NCBI RefSeq assembly: GCF_008830185.1 | Contig: NZ_WAGX01000005.1 | Location: forward strand, 124,001 to 188,000 | Direction of reading: 5' to 3' | DNA length: 64,000 nucleotides | Origin: Candidatus Galacturonatibacter soehngenii | Lineage (GTDB): Bacteria > Bacillota > Clostridia > Lachnospirales > Lachnospiraceae | Part shown: positions 26,072 through 35,525 of the stretch, in pieces | How the letters are laid out: each line of letters begins with the position of its first letter | Position numbering within the stretch: position 1 is the stretch's first letter | Position numbers and translations under genes: made by a program | The notes under the pieces: model-generated | Database searches by the model: none | What the model saw: the letters and a program-made list of their open reading frames with translations, nothing else | What the model was told of the DNA's origin: nothing

Positions 26072-26641
26072 TTACTCCCTAATAATAGTACATACATGGT
26101 TTGACACAATAGTGACGTAACTCCATGGGGCAAGTGTTAAAACTGCAACACCATTTGAATTTGAATATGTAGCGCTGCCATAACCAAGATTTAATACTTC
26201 ACTACCCGTGAGTACCATAAGTATCGGAAAACCATTTCTGTCTCCAAACACAAAAATTCGGGGATGACTTACCCTACCGTTCAGCGTTATTCTTAATTTT
26301 GTTTTATCATCTGTACCCACACTGTAGACATAGTTGCCAGCAATATTCACACCAGCCAATGGATTTTTTATATTAGTTAAAGAGTCATTTAGCACTTTAC
26401 CCATATCAGCACCAAGCACCATATCTGGATTTGTCGTTAAAAGATTGTGAGAAATATTTGCTTTGTCAATCTTAGTGTTAAATAATTCTGATAATCCCTT
26501 GGCTATCTTAGAAAACAAAGTTCTAATCGTATCACCACTTGCAGGCTCCTCATAAGAAGATGGCTCTGTATATTCTACAACAGTATCTACGTTTGTATCT
26601 CCATCGTTTCCTCTCACTCTTCCTAAATTAATTGTTGGCAT
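26072..26641 (-). CDS. Tail fibre / receptor-binding protein, second copy
   Basis: 189 residues, ATG after GGAGGATTTTAC. The first ~50 residues (INLGRVRGNDGDTNV, EYTEPSSYEEPASGDTIRTLF) repeat the start of the neighbouring 220-residue protein, so this is a shared attachment module. A helical shaft (FSKIAKGLSELFN, LGADMGKVLND) leads to a beta-rich tip of ~90 residues (YVYSVGTDDKTKLRITLNG). Probable distal tail adhesin. The last structural gene before the cargo region. Confidence 0.65.
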   Translation of the reverse strand: MPTINLGRVRGNDGDTNVDTVVEYTEPSSYEEPASGDTIRTLFSKIAKGLSELFNTKIDKANISHNLLTTNPDMVLGADMGKVLNDSLTNIKNPLAGVNIAGNYVYSVGTDDKTKLRITLNGRVSHPRIFVFGDRNGFPILMVLTGSEVLNLGYGSATYSNSNGVAVLTLAPWSYVTIVSNHVCTIIRE

Positions 26642-26656
26642 GTAAAATCCTCCTTC

Positions 26657-27319
26657 CTACGCTGTTCTTTTCCACATGTAACATGTAATATATGGTTGTA
26701 AGTTGTTGTGTGCGTTTCCACTGCCTACAGAACTTGTAGTATAAGTCGAAGCCCCAGTTTCAGATAAAGGCCTTACAACATTATTCCAATGGTCTATCGT
26801 TCCACCGACAAAAGCATCCGTAGAATATTTAAAAGTATGCGCATGCGCCGGGGTCTCTGCCTGTGTTAAAGTATGCGTCTTTTCTCCGCCTGTCTTTTCA
26901 GTTGAATTAAACTCTGTTTGTGACGTATCGACTGAAACTGGAACTCGTCCGCTTCCCCACACAACCCATGTTCCACCTAAAAAATTCTGTGGCGAATTAT
27001 TCGTAATACTCATATAAATTGAGCCAACAGGATACACCTTGGACAATAATGTTGCCGTTAGATTATCCCAATTTGCCTGTAAGGTGTTTATATTTGATGT
27101 GTTTTCCGATACATCGCTCTGGGTTTCGCCTATTAAATTATTAGCTGCTTCAATATCTGAACCCAACAGCCTGAGTTTCTTAACAAAATTACCGATAATA
27201 TTAAACAGGGTTCCACCACTCACAGGTTCCGTGTATGTTTCTGGAACTGTAAACTCAATAATACTGCTAGAATCTACATTTCCCCTTACTCTCCCTAAAT
27301 TAATCTTTTTAATTGCCAT
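26657..27319 (-). CDS. Tail fibre protein with collar-type tip
   Basis: 220 residues, ATG after GAGGTGTAATT. Starts INLGRVRGNVDSSSI, EFTVPETYTEPVSGG, the same module as its downstream neighbour. The C-terminal half matches phage tail collar/fibre tips: YPVGSIYMSITNNSPQNFLG, TWVVWGSGRVPVSVD, then the metal-binding type TQAETPAHAHTF and NNLQPYITCYMWKRT. Such tips trimerise around histidine-bound iron in T4-like fibres. Likely host-recognition protein. Confidence 0.75.
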   Translation of the reverse strand: MAIKKINLGRVRGNVDSSSIIEFTVPETYTEPVSGGTLFNIIGNFVKKLRLLGSDIEAANNLIGETQSDVSENTSNINTLQANWDNLTATLLSKVYPVGSIYMSITNNSPQNFLGGTWVVWGSGRVPVSVDTSQTEFNSTEKTGGEKTHTLTQAETPAHAHTFKYSTDAFVGGTIDHWNNVVRPLSETGASTYTTSSVGSGNAHNNLQPYITCYMWKRTA

Positions 27320-27329
27320 AATTACACCT

Positions 27330-28073
27330 CTATTCTATTGTAAGAATCAAGTCTCCATCTTCATTAATTGATAGTGGTGGAGGGTCGGTTCCTTCTAAGT
27401 AGTATAAAAACAAATCACCATCCTCTATCTGCAAAGCATAGCTGTTTGTTTCTAAATCGGTTATAACAGCAACGCCAGGTTCACCTTTTATTGTTAGACG
27501 CATCCAATAGTCTGGATTGTTTAACAAAATACCAGAATTAGCCGAAACAGGATTAATGCATAGATACCCTATCTCTATCCCATCTCCAATATCTTGACTA
27601 ACCAAATTACCAACAGCATAAGGAGCATTCAAGACAAATGGACCATTGCTACTTACAAATCCATTTAATGCAGATATAATCGCATTTATCCTGTCTTCAA
27701 CTTCTTGCGACCAAGCCGCCGTATTGGCATCATACCATACTGTAAATTGTGATTCTGAATTGGACTGAAAATCCTGCATATACGCTTCTACATTGTCCTC
27801 AAAGATGCCTTTTTGTTCAGCAAAGTAATCCTGAAACTCCTGCGCCAAGTCTCCGTCTTCCGTTTCTATGTAGCCCATGATAGTGTTCATGTTGGCGCAT
27901 ATGGTATTGATATCTTTTGCGCCGATAAAGGTACCTACTGTCGAATAAGCTGTACTATCTATTAAACTAATCGTTCCATCAGCATTGTTGACGATTGTGT
28001 ATCTTCGAAGTTGATTGACCGAAGTATTTAAAATATCATCTTTATAGTCTGTTTTTAACATTTCAAATGCCAT
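27330..28073 (-). CDS. Phage baseplate/tail appendage protein
   Basis: 247 residues, ATG after GGAGCG. N-terminus FEMLKTDYKDDILNTSVNQL and a repeat-like YTIVNNADGTISLIDSTAYS, then a helical shaft (IFEDNVEAYMQDFQ, WSQEVEDRINAIISALNGF) and beta-rich end with IKGEPGVAVI, a collagen-like short linker found in tail proteins. Position between the distal tail proteins and the fibres suggests a fibre base or upper baseplate subunit. No named family recognised with certainty. Confidence 0.6.
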   Translation of the reverse strand: MAFEMLKTDYKDDILNTSVNQLRRYTIVNNADGTISLIDSTAYSTVGTFIGAKDINTICANMNTIMGYIETEDGDLAQEFQDYFAEQKGIFEDNVEAYMQDFQSNSESQFTVWYDANTAAWSQEVEDRINAIISALNGFVSSNGPFVLNAPYAVGNLVSQDIGDGIEIGYLCINPVSANSGILLNNPDYWMRLTIKGEPGVAVITDLETNSYALQIEDGDLFLYYLEGTDPPPLSINEDGDLILTIE

Positions 28074-28075
28074 AA

Positions 28076-28555
28076 TTAAAAACGCTCCTTTCTACCCAAA
28101 TAAAAAGCAAGCCTTCGCCTGCTGTTATGTTGAGCTGTTATTGTGTTGTAAATTCTTAGGCACGCACTTTCAATACGGTTAAGGTCTGCAAAACCAATGA
28201 AAGGTGAATTGTCATAGTATAGAATTCTTCTTCCAATGCTAAATTCTCTCGTCCATGCGTTATGTGCAATTGCTGTAGTAAACGTATTCTCCATAATTGC
28301 TTCAAGTCTTCCTGTTAGCGCATTTATTTCGTCCGCATACGGATAATCATCGTACTCTTTATCTGATTCAGTATCTATGTCTATAATATATTTTGGAAAA
28401 CTATACTCTGGAACAAGCTGGATAGACATTGTCCTTAGCTCAATTATGTTATTTTTTATCCTGTTATAATCCTCTACATTAAAATAATCACCTGTATATC
28501 TTCCGTCTTCATCATAAGATTCCTTCCAGTCTGTTTTCGGCTGTAGCCATGCCAT
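28076..28555 (-). CDS. Small phage tail protein of unknown function
   Basis: 159 residues. Begins MAWLQPKTDWKESYDEDGR and has NVEDYNRIKNNIIELR and FADLNRIESACLRIYNTI, two similar Asn-Arg-Ile helix motifs that suggest an internal repeat. Abuts the large tail protein at its start (28556) and the next gene by 2 bases, so all are one transcript. I do not recognise a function; position suggests a tail tip or baseplate component. Confidence 0.6.
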   Translation of the reverse strand: MAWLQPKTDWKESYDEDGRYTGDYFNVEDYNRIKNNIIELRTMSIQLVPEYSFPKYIIDIDTESDKEYDDYPYADEINALTGRLEAIMENTFTTAIAHNAWTREFSIGRRILYYDNSPFIGFADLNRIESACLRIYNTITAQHNSRRRLAFYLGRKERF

Positions 28556-30796
28556 TTAGTTCACCTCTCTCCTTGCTTTGATTGCACCTCTTAAGGCTCC
28601 GTTAAAGTCAATTGTATGCTCATAAATCCTTACCTGCATATCATCCACATATTTATTTTCAAGAAATACCAGGTCATTCACATCCAATGACGGATCTCCA
28701 CGATAATCTAATTCATAATCACGGTCAGATGCATAATACTTCGACATCCATTCTCCTAAATCATTAGCCAATACATTGGTACTGATCAGCGGATTTGTCC
28801 ATTTCTCTGTTTTACCTGTGGAGTTTAATGCAAACTTATGTGTAGAAGTTGCCACCATGAATTCATAACCGTAAATAACAAGTCTTACGTTAACTGGATT
28901 GACAGGTGGACTATTAAATGTTACAACACAATAATAAGAGCCGCTTTCTGTAACACTTGCTGTATAACTTGATATTATGCTATTTCCACTACTATCTGGC
29001 TCGACTTCATATACACCACAGGTAAGCCCATGCACTGCATTTCCAAACTCAAACATAAAGCTATTTTGACTTTGTGATATCTGAATGACTTCATTATTTA
29101 ATTCAATCTGGTTTTTACCATAAGTAAGAATGCTTCTAAGTATCTGAACCTCTTTTACTTTTTCAAGCTGCCTTCCCTTTGGAGTTTTATACAAATCTGG
29201 ATGATACATGATATGATAATTTGTCTCATCACCAAATTCCACATATTCAAGGTATACTCTATTATGGGGCCTTGCTTTTGTAAACTCAATTTCTAGACTG
29301 TTCACATTAATGAAGTCAAGATTAATAATCATATTTTGCTCGGTTTCTGCTATTACATGGGTACCGTTAAGGGTTCCATTATTATACGTACGTATGGTAA
29401 ATGCTTCTGGATATGCGGTACCAAATCTTAACAGTAAAGAATAAAATGTAAATGCCGCTTCCATTGTAAAACGAATTACAGGGTTCATGCTAAAATTACC
29501 GTTTGCATCAGAAAATGACTCACTTACATAACCAGTATTCATATAATTTGCATTTCTTGGAAAGAAGTACTGTGTTCGATTTGTCTTGGAAAAATTCTGT
29601 TCAAAGGTTGCATATTCTCTTTTGGATTCATCCGATAAGATTGCCTGTACATTTCCAAATTCTGCAACATTATCGCTGAACACTGAAACATCAGGGATAA
29701 AAGAAGATTTTATTATGATCTTTCCTTCTCTGTTTTGATTTAAAACACAACGGCCAGCATTTGCAATATACTGCAAAGCTTCTCTATGAGTACAAATAGG
29801 AATCGGGTTATAAACCGTAACTGTTTTTAAATACGGATCAATCCAGTATTCCGAAACTTTTGCATCTATCAACACCTCTTCTGCAAGATTATAAAGCGAC
29901 ATTCCATTTGGATAGTAAACACCTTTATAATAACGATCATCCATATAATTAAATTTATCTACCATCACAAAGTTAGCTTCTGTATCATCTGCATCCCAAG
30001 ATTTCAACACAATGGATGCAACTTGAAACTCCTCTAGCTCACCATCATCTAATGTGTAAGAATGATAAATTTGCACATCCTGTCCAATCTCCATGAAATT
30101 GATAGCACTGTCTTTGTTTTCAATATCAAATTCACCGTCATAATTAGCCACTGTCAAATTAAAATCAATAGTAGGTAACGATTCTGCAACTGGTGAAATA
30201 TAACTTTTTAACGATGATTTCATAATTTTATCCGTATCAAGAGAAATACCAATACCAAATAAGATTGACTGAATACGAAACCTTGTAGCTCCACCAGACA
30301 TTTTACTTGCACGAAAAATAAAATAATTCACTCCATGAAACGCATGATCTGTTACAAATTTCTGCTTATCATTATCAGTAAAGGTTACTGTTTCATTATT
30401 CGTTTCAATCGTAAAATCTATTGGAAAACTAAAACCAAAATCAATCGTAAGCCCTTTAATTTCTAGACTTAATGTTTTGAATGATATTTTTATATATTTG
30501 TCTGAAAGGCTTTTTGTAATAATACCTGCATTATAATAATTTTGAGCTGTCCTGGGAATGAAATACATACTACCATCAACCCTTGAATAATTCTGTTCAA
30601 AGGTTGCATATGGCCTTGTTACTTCAACATTCTCTAAGGGGTTCTTAAGGTTTGAGTAATGAGTAAAAGATCCATCCGAAACATAAGCTGTCTTTTGAGC
30701 CTCTTGGCTAATTACACCAAGATTGACTCTTAAGTACGATTTATTCCTTATCAGCTTTTTCATAGAAGCTCGATAAGCTTTACTTGTCTGATACAT
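28556..30796 (-). CDS. Large tail protein (tail-associated/baseplate hub)
   Basis: 746 residues, just after the DUF6711-like gene. Two copies of a ~90-residue unit are visible: ATFEQNYSRVDGSMYFIPRT near residue 65 and ATFEQNFSKTNRTQYFFPRN near residue 395, each followed by a beta sandwich. This repetition suggests duplicated carbohydrate-binding-like domains on a hub. The C-terminal ~120 residues (WMSKYYASDRDYELDYRGDP, LVFLENKYVDDMQVRIYEH) resemble tail-hub proteins. Takes the place of Dit/Tal in the gene order after the tape measure. Confidence 0.7.
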   Translation of the reverse strand: MYQTSKAYRASMKKLIRNKSYLRVNLGVISQEAQKTAYVSDGSFTHYSNLKNPLENVEVTRPYATFEQNYSRVDGSMYFIPRTAQNYYNAGIITKSLSDKYIKISFKTLSLEIKGLTIDFGFSFPIDFTIETNNETVTFTDNDKQKFVTDHAFHGVNYFIFRASKMSGGATRFRIQSILFGIGISLDTDKIMKSSLKSYISPVAESLPTIDFNLTVANYDGEFDIENKDSAINFMEIGQDVQIYHSYTLDDGELEEFQVASIVLKSWDADDTEANFVMVDKFNYMDDRYYKGVYYPNGMSLYNLAEEVLIDAKVSEYWIDPYLKTVTVYNPIPICTHREALQYIANAGRCVLNQNREGKIIIKSSFIPDVSVFSDNVAEFGNVQAILSDESKREYATFEQNFSKTNRTQYFFPRNANYMNTGYVSESFSDANGNFSMNPVIRFTMEAAFTFYSLLLRFGTAYPEAFTIRTYNNGTLNGTHVIAETEQNMIINLDFINVNSLEIEFTKARPHNRVYLEYVEFGDETNYHIMYHPDLYKTPKGRQLEKVKEVQILRSILTYGKNQIELNNEVIQISQSQNSFMFEFGNAVHGLTCGVYEVEPDSSGNSIISSYTASVTESGSYYCVVTFNSPPVNPVNVRLVIYGYEFMVATSTHKFALNSTGKTEKWTNPLISTNVLANDLGEWMSKYYASDRDYELDYRGDPSLDVNDLVFLENKYVDDMQVRIYEHTIDFNGALRGAIKARREVN

Positions 30797-30804
30797 ATTA
30801 TCAC

Positions 30805-31161
30805 CTACATTTCTATGAAATTAACAGAGAATCTTTCATATACTGGTACCCCATCCCATATGGCATAGACTGGAGTTGTTCTGTCACCCACGTAACAAAT
30901 AATGTTGCCCTTTGCATCCTCTTCTGGAATAAAATAATTTACATTTAAATTCGTCTTTGGTGCAATTGCATTTCGTATTGTCATGTAATCCTCTCGCTTT
31001 ATTCGATTCCATGTACATTCCAATTTGTGCACGTTCTCTCTAATAATTTGCCCTACCATGAAACCTTTTGAATTTCTATTCATAACTGATAAATCAAAAT
31101 CACTGGGTGTCATTTTGGAAGGGGTAGGAAGAGCTACCCCATTCACAGTTATTTCGTTCAT
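30805..31161 (-). CDS. Small tail protein (DUF6711-like)
   Basis: 118 residues, ATG after GGAGGGGCTGCAAT. Starts EITVNGVALPTPSKMTPSDF and has RNSKGFMVGQIIRENVHKLE and CTWNRIKREDYMTIRNAI. These match what I recall of DUF6711, found between tape measure and hub genes in Clostridial phages. Probably a tail tip connector. Family by memory of sequence pattern only. Confidence 0.65.
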   Translation of the reverse strand: MNEITVNGVALPTPSKMTPSDFDLSVMNRNSKGFMVGQIIRENVHKLECTWNRIKREDYMTIRNAIAPKTNLNVNYFIPEEDAKGNIICYVGDRTTPVYAIWDGVPVYERFSVNFIEM

Positions 31162-31174
31162 ATTGCAGCCCCTC

Positions 31175-34100
31175 CTATTCTCTAAAGTTTACACCATTTC
31201 TACTGTTAACCTCTGCCACGGCCGTTGCAATTGCTCTCTTATCTAGTTCCACTGTTACATAAATTGGAGCACCAGAAGAATCTCCTGTTGTGGCAAGTTG
31301 CATACTTAAGTTAGTACTTACAATTCTACCAATTACATTTCCTATTTTCTCCATCCAACCAGTATTATTTTCAAGTGGTACCACGGCTTCTTTACCAGCT
31401 TCACCAATCATTGCTATAGTTGCACTGTTTACAACGCCACCTTTTGCTAATTTTGGTAAATTCACAGGATCAACTGTACTAATATTTACACCTGGTATTT
31501 TGTTGATAACTTTAATTGCTGTATTAATAAAATCTATAGCCTTATTTATTGTATCCTGTATAGTCTTTATACAATTGTTAATAACTGATTTAAAAGCGCC
31601 CCCTACAGCATCACCAGTCTTGGTTCCAATATCAGTAAATAGTCCTTTTATAGTTCCCCATACGCCTTTATCACCAAAGAAGTCCGTAAGAGCTGTTGTT
31701 GAAAATACAGCCTTAATTTTTTTCCATGCATCTCCAAACTTTGAACCAAACCAAGTATCAACTGCATTCTTACCATCAGTAAACCTTCCTTGAATATCGC
31801 TCCATCTACTACCAAACCAACTTGTTAAATTACTTTGACTAAAAACACCTTTTATTTTGCCCCAAGCGTCTCCGAACTTGTTATTGAACCATGTTGCAGT
31901 ATTATCAAAAGCCGCCGTTACGTTTGAGTACCTTTCCTTAAACCAGTTTGATACATTAGATAAACTGAATATACTCTTAATAAACTCCCATGCACTATTA
32001 AATTTACCTTTGAACCAAGTATCTACTGTACTAAATATGTTCTTTATATCGCTCCATCTAGCGGTAAACCATGAGCTGATATTGGATATGCTAAAAATAC
32101 TTTTGATTAAATCCCATGCTGCGCTGAATTTATCCTTAAACCAAGTATGGGCATTTAAAAAAGTATTTGTTATATTTTCCCATATAGATTTGAACCATGC
32201 TCCTACTCCATTCCAAGCTGTCTTGATTGCATTCCATGCAGCCGTAAACTTTTCTTGAAACCATGTGTGGACACTTTTAAAGGTATTTGTAATACTATCC
32301 CATATGGATTTAAACCAGTTACCGACTGGACTCCATGCCTCTTTGATTGCGTCCCAAGCGACTGAAAATATCTCCTTAAACCAATCACCTACACCTGAAA
32401 AGACATTCTTAATTGCTTCCCATATGGACTTAAACCATGAACCAGCTCCATACCATACCGCTTTAATTACTTCCCATGCAAGGCTAAACACTGTAGCAAA
32501 GAATGAAACTACAACAGAAAATGCAAGCTTGATAGATTCCCATATTGCAGATGCCAATTCTGCAATGACTTTTCCAAACCCCAAAAAGATGTCCTTCACT
32601 CCATCCCATGCAAGTCCCCAATTACCAGAGAATACACCAGTAATAAAATCTATAATTCCACTAAAGACTTGTATTACACCACCAATTGTATCACTGATTT
32701 TCGCCATTACATCTAGCATTGTATTACCTATTTTCTCAAATATCGGAAGTAATTTGGGCAATACGCTTGAAATAATCCATTGTAAAAATGGCTGAATCAC
32801 ATTCTGCCAAATCAATGTGATTACATCCGCTATTTTTCCAACCAAATCTAGAAACTTATAAATAGCAGGTTGTACATGATTCTCAACAACTGTTTTGAAT
32901 TTGCCTGCAAGTTTTTCTAATACTGGTTGCACACTCTCATTATAGAAGTCCAAGAAACTACCAGCAAGTTCAGATATGCCGCCTGCAATCGCATCAATCA
33001 TTGGCTTAATATGTGCATCATAAACGGCATTTGCTTTATCCATGGTATTTTGCACAACATCCTTTATTGTACCAAAAATACTTGAAATTACTGCTAAGGT
33101 ACCTTCTAAAGCTTCCTTAATTTTGTCCTTGTTATCGATAAAAGGCTTTGTAATAAGATTTAAAAGGTCACGATTCAACTTACTGGCTATCTCAATGGCT
33201 CCCATAGCGGCACTTGAAAATATACTTAACATGTCAGCCGTAATCTGCTTTGCATTATCACCGCGAAATACACTGAAAATATCAGCCGTTGCAACAGCAA
33301 AATTCCCCTTAATTTCTGCAATGCTTCCATGGATATCAAACATGGAAATAATAAATTTCTTAATTCGTTCGGAGTCTTGTTTTAAAAACTTATCAATTCC
33401 ACCTACAATATTGTCAACAATGGTTGCACCAATAGAAACCATTGCCCCTGTTCTTTGTCCTATGCTATATACAAGCTTATCGACAAATGCGTTGGCGGCG
33501 CTGACTACGCCTGCGTCTGTAACAATCCCATGCAAACTATCTCCAATGCCCTTGATGTGCTTTTGGATACTATCAAATACAGAGGTATCTCCAAGCCCCT
33601 CCCAAAAACCTGACATGAAGATATCTTTTAACTCTTTTAGCTTATTGCCAATCTTGTTAAGGAAGGCATCCAGTTTGCCCTCTGCTGCCGATGTATCAAT
33701 ATCAGGTGATACCAGACCACTATCATCTTCTGATTCATCTTTGTTCAAAGAATGTACTTCATCAAATGAAGCGATGGTACCCTGTGCCTTTTTAACACTC
33801 TTTGCGGTACCTTCTGCCGATTTCTTAAGCTTATTCATGTTTTTCACAGCGTTTAAGCTTTGGTTGTAGGTACTTCCAAATATCTTATTAATAAACACTG
33901 CTATGTATGCCGTTGCCGTTGCTATCCCTCTCATGAGGGCATTTAAGGCAGGCATTATGGCTTGGTAGATAGGCATGAAAGCAACTTGTAGGTTTGTCTT
34001 AATCTGCGCCACCGACCGTGTAAATTGGTCATTGGTAGAAAGGCACCCACTTAGATATTGTTGGAATTTTCTTAGTCCTGCGCTTATTACATTAAATACT

Positions 34101-35116
34101 AAGGCGGCACCTACAAGGCTTGTGATTCGTTTTCTGACATGGTCAATCTTTTTGCCAATCATACCTAGAGCTGAATTTGCTTTCATACCTGATTTTCCAG
34201 CTTTGACACCAGTTTTAGTAAATTCATCGCCGACATTCTTAATTTTATTCTCTGTCTGCTCAGCTTCCCGTCTTAAACGACTTAACTTACTTTTGGCCAA
34301 TTCAATGTCTTGCGATACCTTATCCGCTCCGCTCGCTGATGCAGGATTCATTGAAATATCATTCATTCTTGACTTGGTAGAACTAGCTTCCTCTTTTAAT
34401 CGTTCGAGTTTACTTGTAGCCAAGTCAATATCTGTTTGAAGCTTTTGAAAATCAGTAGTGGACTCAGGATTTAGCTTCGCTTCTTCCAATTTCTTTTTGA
34501 GTTTATCAACTCTTGCTTCGATTTCCTCATACTTTGGATTAAGCTCATCAATCTGCTTTTTAACATCCTCAATACCTGGAAAAGAAAGTCCTGCCGCTTC
34601 AAAATCCTCTGCTTGCGTCAACTTGTCTAACATTTTTTGCATTTCGCTATCAACTTTAGCAAACTCCTCTTCCGCTTTTGCGAGGTCCTTTGATAGCGTA
34701 TCAATTGTTTTATTGGCAACCTCACCATTTGTTAATGCGTCAAGCTTATTCTTTAGCCCATCAACTGCCGCCTGTTGTTCATTTACCTTTTCCGTTTGCT
34801 TTACGAACTGGTTTTCCAATCCTTGCATCTCTTTTTGTGCCAATGCATCTAGTTTAGCATTAAGTCCATCAATAACGGCTGCCTGTTTATCAATTGTTTC
34901 TTTTTGACGATTAAGGCGATTTGTGAGGGTTTCTAACTCCTTTACTGCCTTTTTGGTATTGATCTTGTCTAGTGCTTCATTTACTGCCTTCGTACTTTTA
35001 TCTACCGCCTCATTCACCTTTTTAGTCTTATTCTGTACTTTTTCAAGTTCGTCACGAAACGGCTTTGTGTAGGCTTCTATAATTACCTGTAGCTTTTGCA
35101 GTGTGGTACCTTCCAT
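31175..35116 (-). CDS. Tail tape measure protein
   Basis: 1313 residues, the longest gene. The first ~320 residues are coiled coil (repeated Lys/Glu-rich heptads), followed by hydrophobic helices (ITSLVGAALVFNVISAGL; ALNALMRGIATATAYIAVFI). Residues ~840-1140 contain a run of about a dozen ~28-35-residue repeats with Trp-Phe pairs (WFKSIWENITNTF, WFKDKFSAAWDLIKSIF, WFGSRWSDIQ). The last ~100 residues carry LAKGGVVNSATIAMIGEAGK, typical of tape measure C-termini. It sets tail length and leaves with the DNA at infection. Confidence 0.92.
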   Translation of the reverse strand: MEGTTLQKLQVIIEAYTKPFRDELEKVQNKTKKVNEAVDKSTKAVNEALDKINTKKAVKELETLTNRLNRQKETIDKQAAVIDGLNAKLDALAQKEMQGLENQFVKQTEKVNEQQAAVDGLKNKLDALTNGEVANKTIDTLSKDLAKAEEEFAKVDSEMQKMLDKLTQAEDFEAAGLSFPGIEDVKKQIDELNPKYEEIEARVDKLKKKLEEAKLNPESTTDFQKLQTDIDLATSKLERLKEEASSTKSRMNDISMNPASASGADKVSQDIELAKSKLSRLRREAEQTENKIKNVGDEFTKTGVKAGKSGMKANSALGMIGKKIDHVRKRITSLVGAALVFNVISAGLRKFQQYLSGCLSTNDQFTRSVAQIKTNLQVAFMPIYQAIMPALNALMRGIATATAYIAVFINKIFGSTYNQSLNAVKNMNKLKKSAEGTAKSVKKAQGTIASFDEVHSLNKDESEDDSGLVSPDIDTSAAEGKLDAFLNKIGNKLKELKDIFMSGFWEGLGDTSVFDSIQKHIKGIGDSLHGIVTDAGVVSAANAFVDKLVYSIGQRTGAMVSIGATIVDNIVGGIDKFLKQDSERIKKFIISMFDIHGSIAEIKGNFAVATADIFSVFRGDNAKQITADMLSIFSSAAMGAIEIASKLNRDLLNLITKPFIDNKDKIKEALEGTLAVISSIFGTIKDVVQNTMDKANAVYDAHIKPMIDAIAGGISELAGSFLDFYNESVQPVLEKLAGKFKTVVENHVQPAIYKFLDLVGKIADVITLIWQNVIQPFLQWIISSVLPKLLPIFEKIGNTMLDVMAKISDTIGGVIQVFSGIIDFITGVFSGNWGLAWDGVKDIFLGFGKVIAELASAIWESIKLAFSVVVSFFATVFSLAWEVIKAVWYGAGSWFKSIWEAIKNVFSGVGDWFKEIFSVAWDAIKEAWSPVGNWFKSIWDSITNTFKSVHTWFQEKFTAAWNAIKTAWNGVGAWFKSIWENITNTFLNAHTWFKDKFSAAWDLIKSIFSISNISSWFTARWSDIKNIFSTVDTWFKGKFNSAWEFIKSIFSLSNVSNWFKERYSNVTAAFDNTATWFNNKFGDAWGKIKGVFSQSNLTSWFGSRWSDIQGRFTDGKNAVDTWFGSKFGDAWKKIKAVFSTTALTDFFGDKGVWGTIKGLFTDIGTKTGDAVGGAFKSVINNCIKTIQDTINKAIDFINTAIKVINKIPGVNISTVDPVNLPKLAKGGVVNSATIAMIGEAGKEAVVPLENNTGWMEKIGNVIGRIVSTNLSMQLATTGDSSGAPIYVTVELDKRAIATAVAEVNSRNGVNFRE

Positions 35117-35505
35117 TACCCCTCACCTCTCTCCCTTTTCCGTCTTTCATTATGCTGATAAGCATAATCTTCCATTCTAGCTTTGTTCAGTTCTAGTTGA
35201 TTCATTTGTGCTCGCCTGTCTGCTTCCTCTTTTTCACTTTTAAAAAGTTCGGGAAAATAATCATACAAAGGAGTAAGACTTGTTCTATTTCCCATGGCCA
35301 TCCCCAAATGTTCACCTATCTGTTGCGCCAATACCCAATTCAGACTGATTTGCGTTTTAATCTTGGTATCTTCTTCCTTAACTCTTTGCTCTTCTCTGCG
35401 ATTGTAACTTTGAATTAAATCAATGATTTCCTCTAAACTGGAATTCCAAAATAAAGATGGAGCATATCCACAGTCTAAAAAGCTTGGATACACTCCATAA
35501 ATCAT
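35116..35505 (-). CDS. Tail assembly chaperone, frameshift-fused second part (gpT-like)
   Basis: 129 residues if started at ATG 35505, but that ATG has no ribosome site. The frame is open upstream through 35580 and is exactly -1 to the preceding gene, so it is most likely made only as a fusion by frameshift at 35562-35568. Seen: GVYPSFLDCGYAPSLFWNSS, then a helical, charged tail (KARMEDYAYQHNERRKRERG). It abuts the tape measure start, the usual place of the lambda gpGT product that coats the tape measure during tail assembly. Confidence 0.75.
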   Translation of the reverse strand: MIYGVYPSFLDCGYAPSLFWNSSLEEIIDLIQSYNRREEQRVKEEDTKIKTQISLNWVLAQQIGEHLGMAMGNRTSLTPLYDYFPELFKSEKEEADRRAQMNQLELNKARMEDYAYQHNERRKRERGEG

Positions 35506-35525
35506 ATCTGAAAGGGTTTCATGCC

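Noticed and set aside
31290-34907. Series of plus-strand open frames across the tape measure gene
   Set aside because: They are the antisense of a highly repetitive coding gene, have no ribosome sites, and the minus-strand protein is clearly real.
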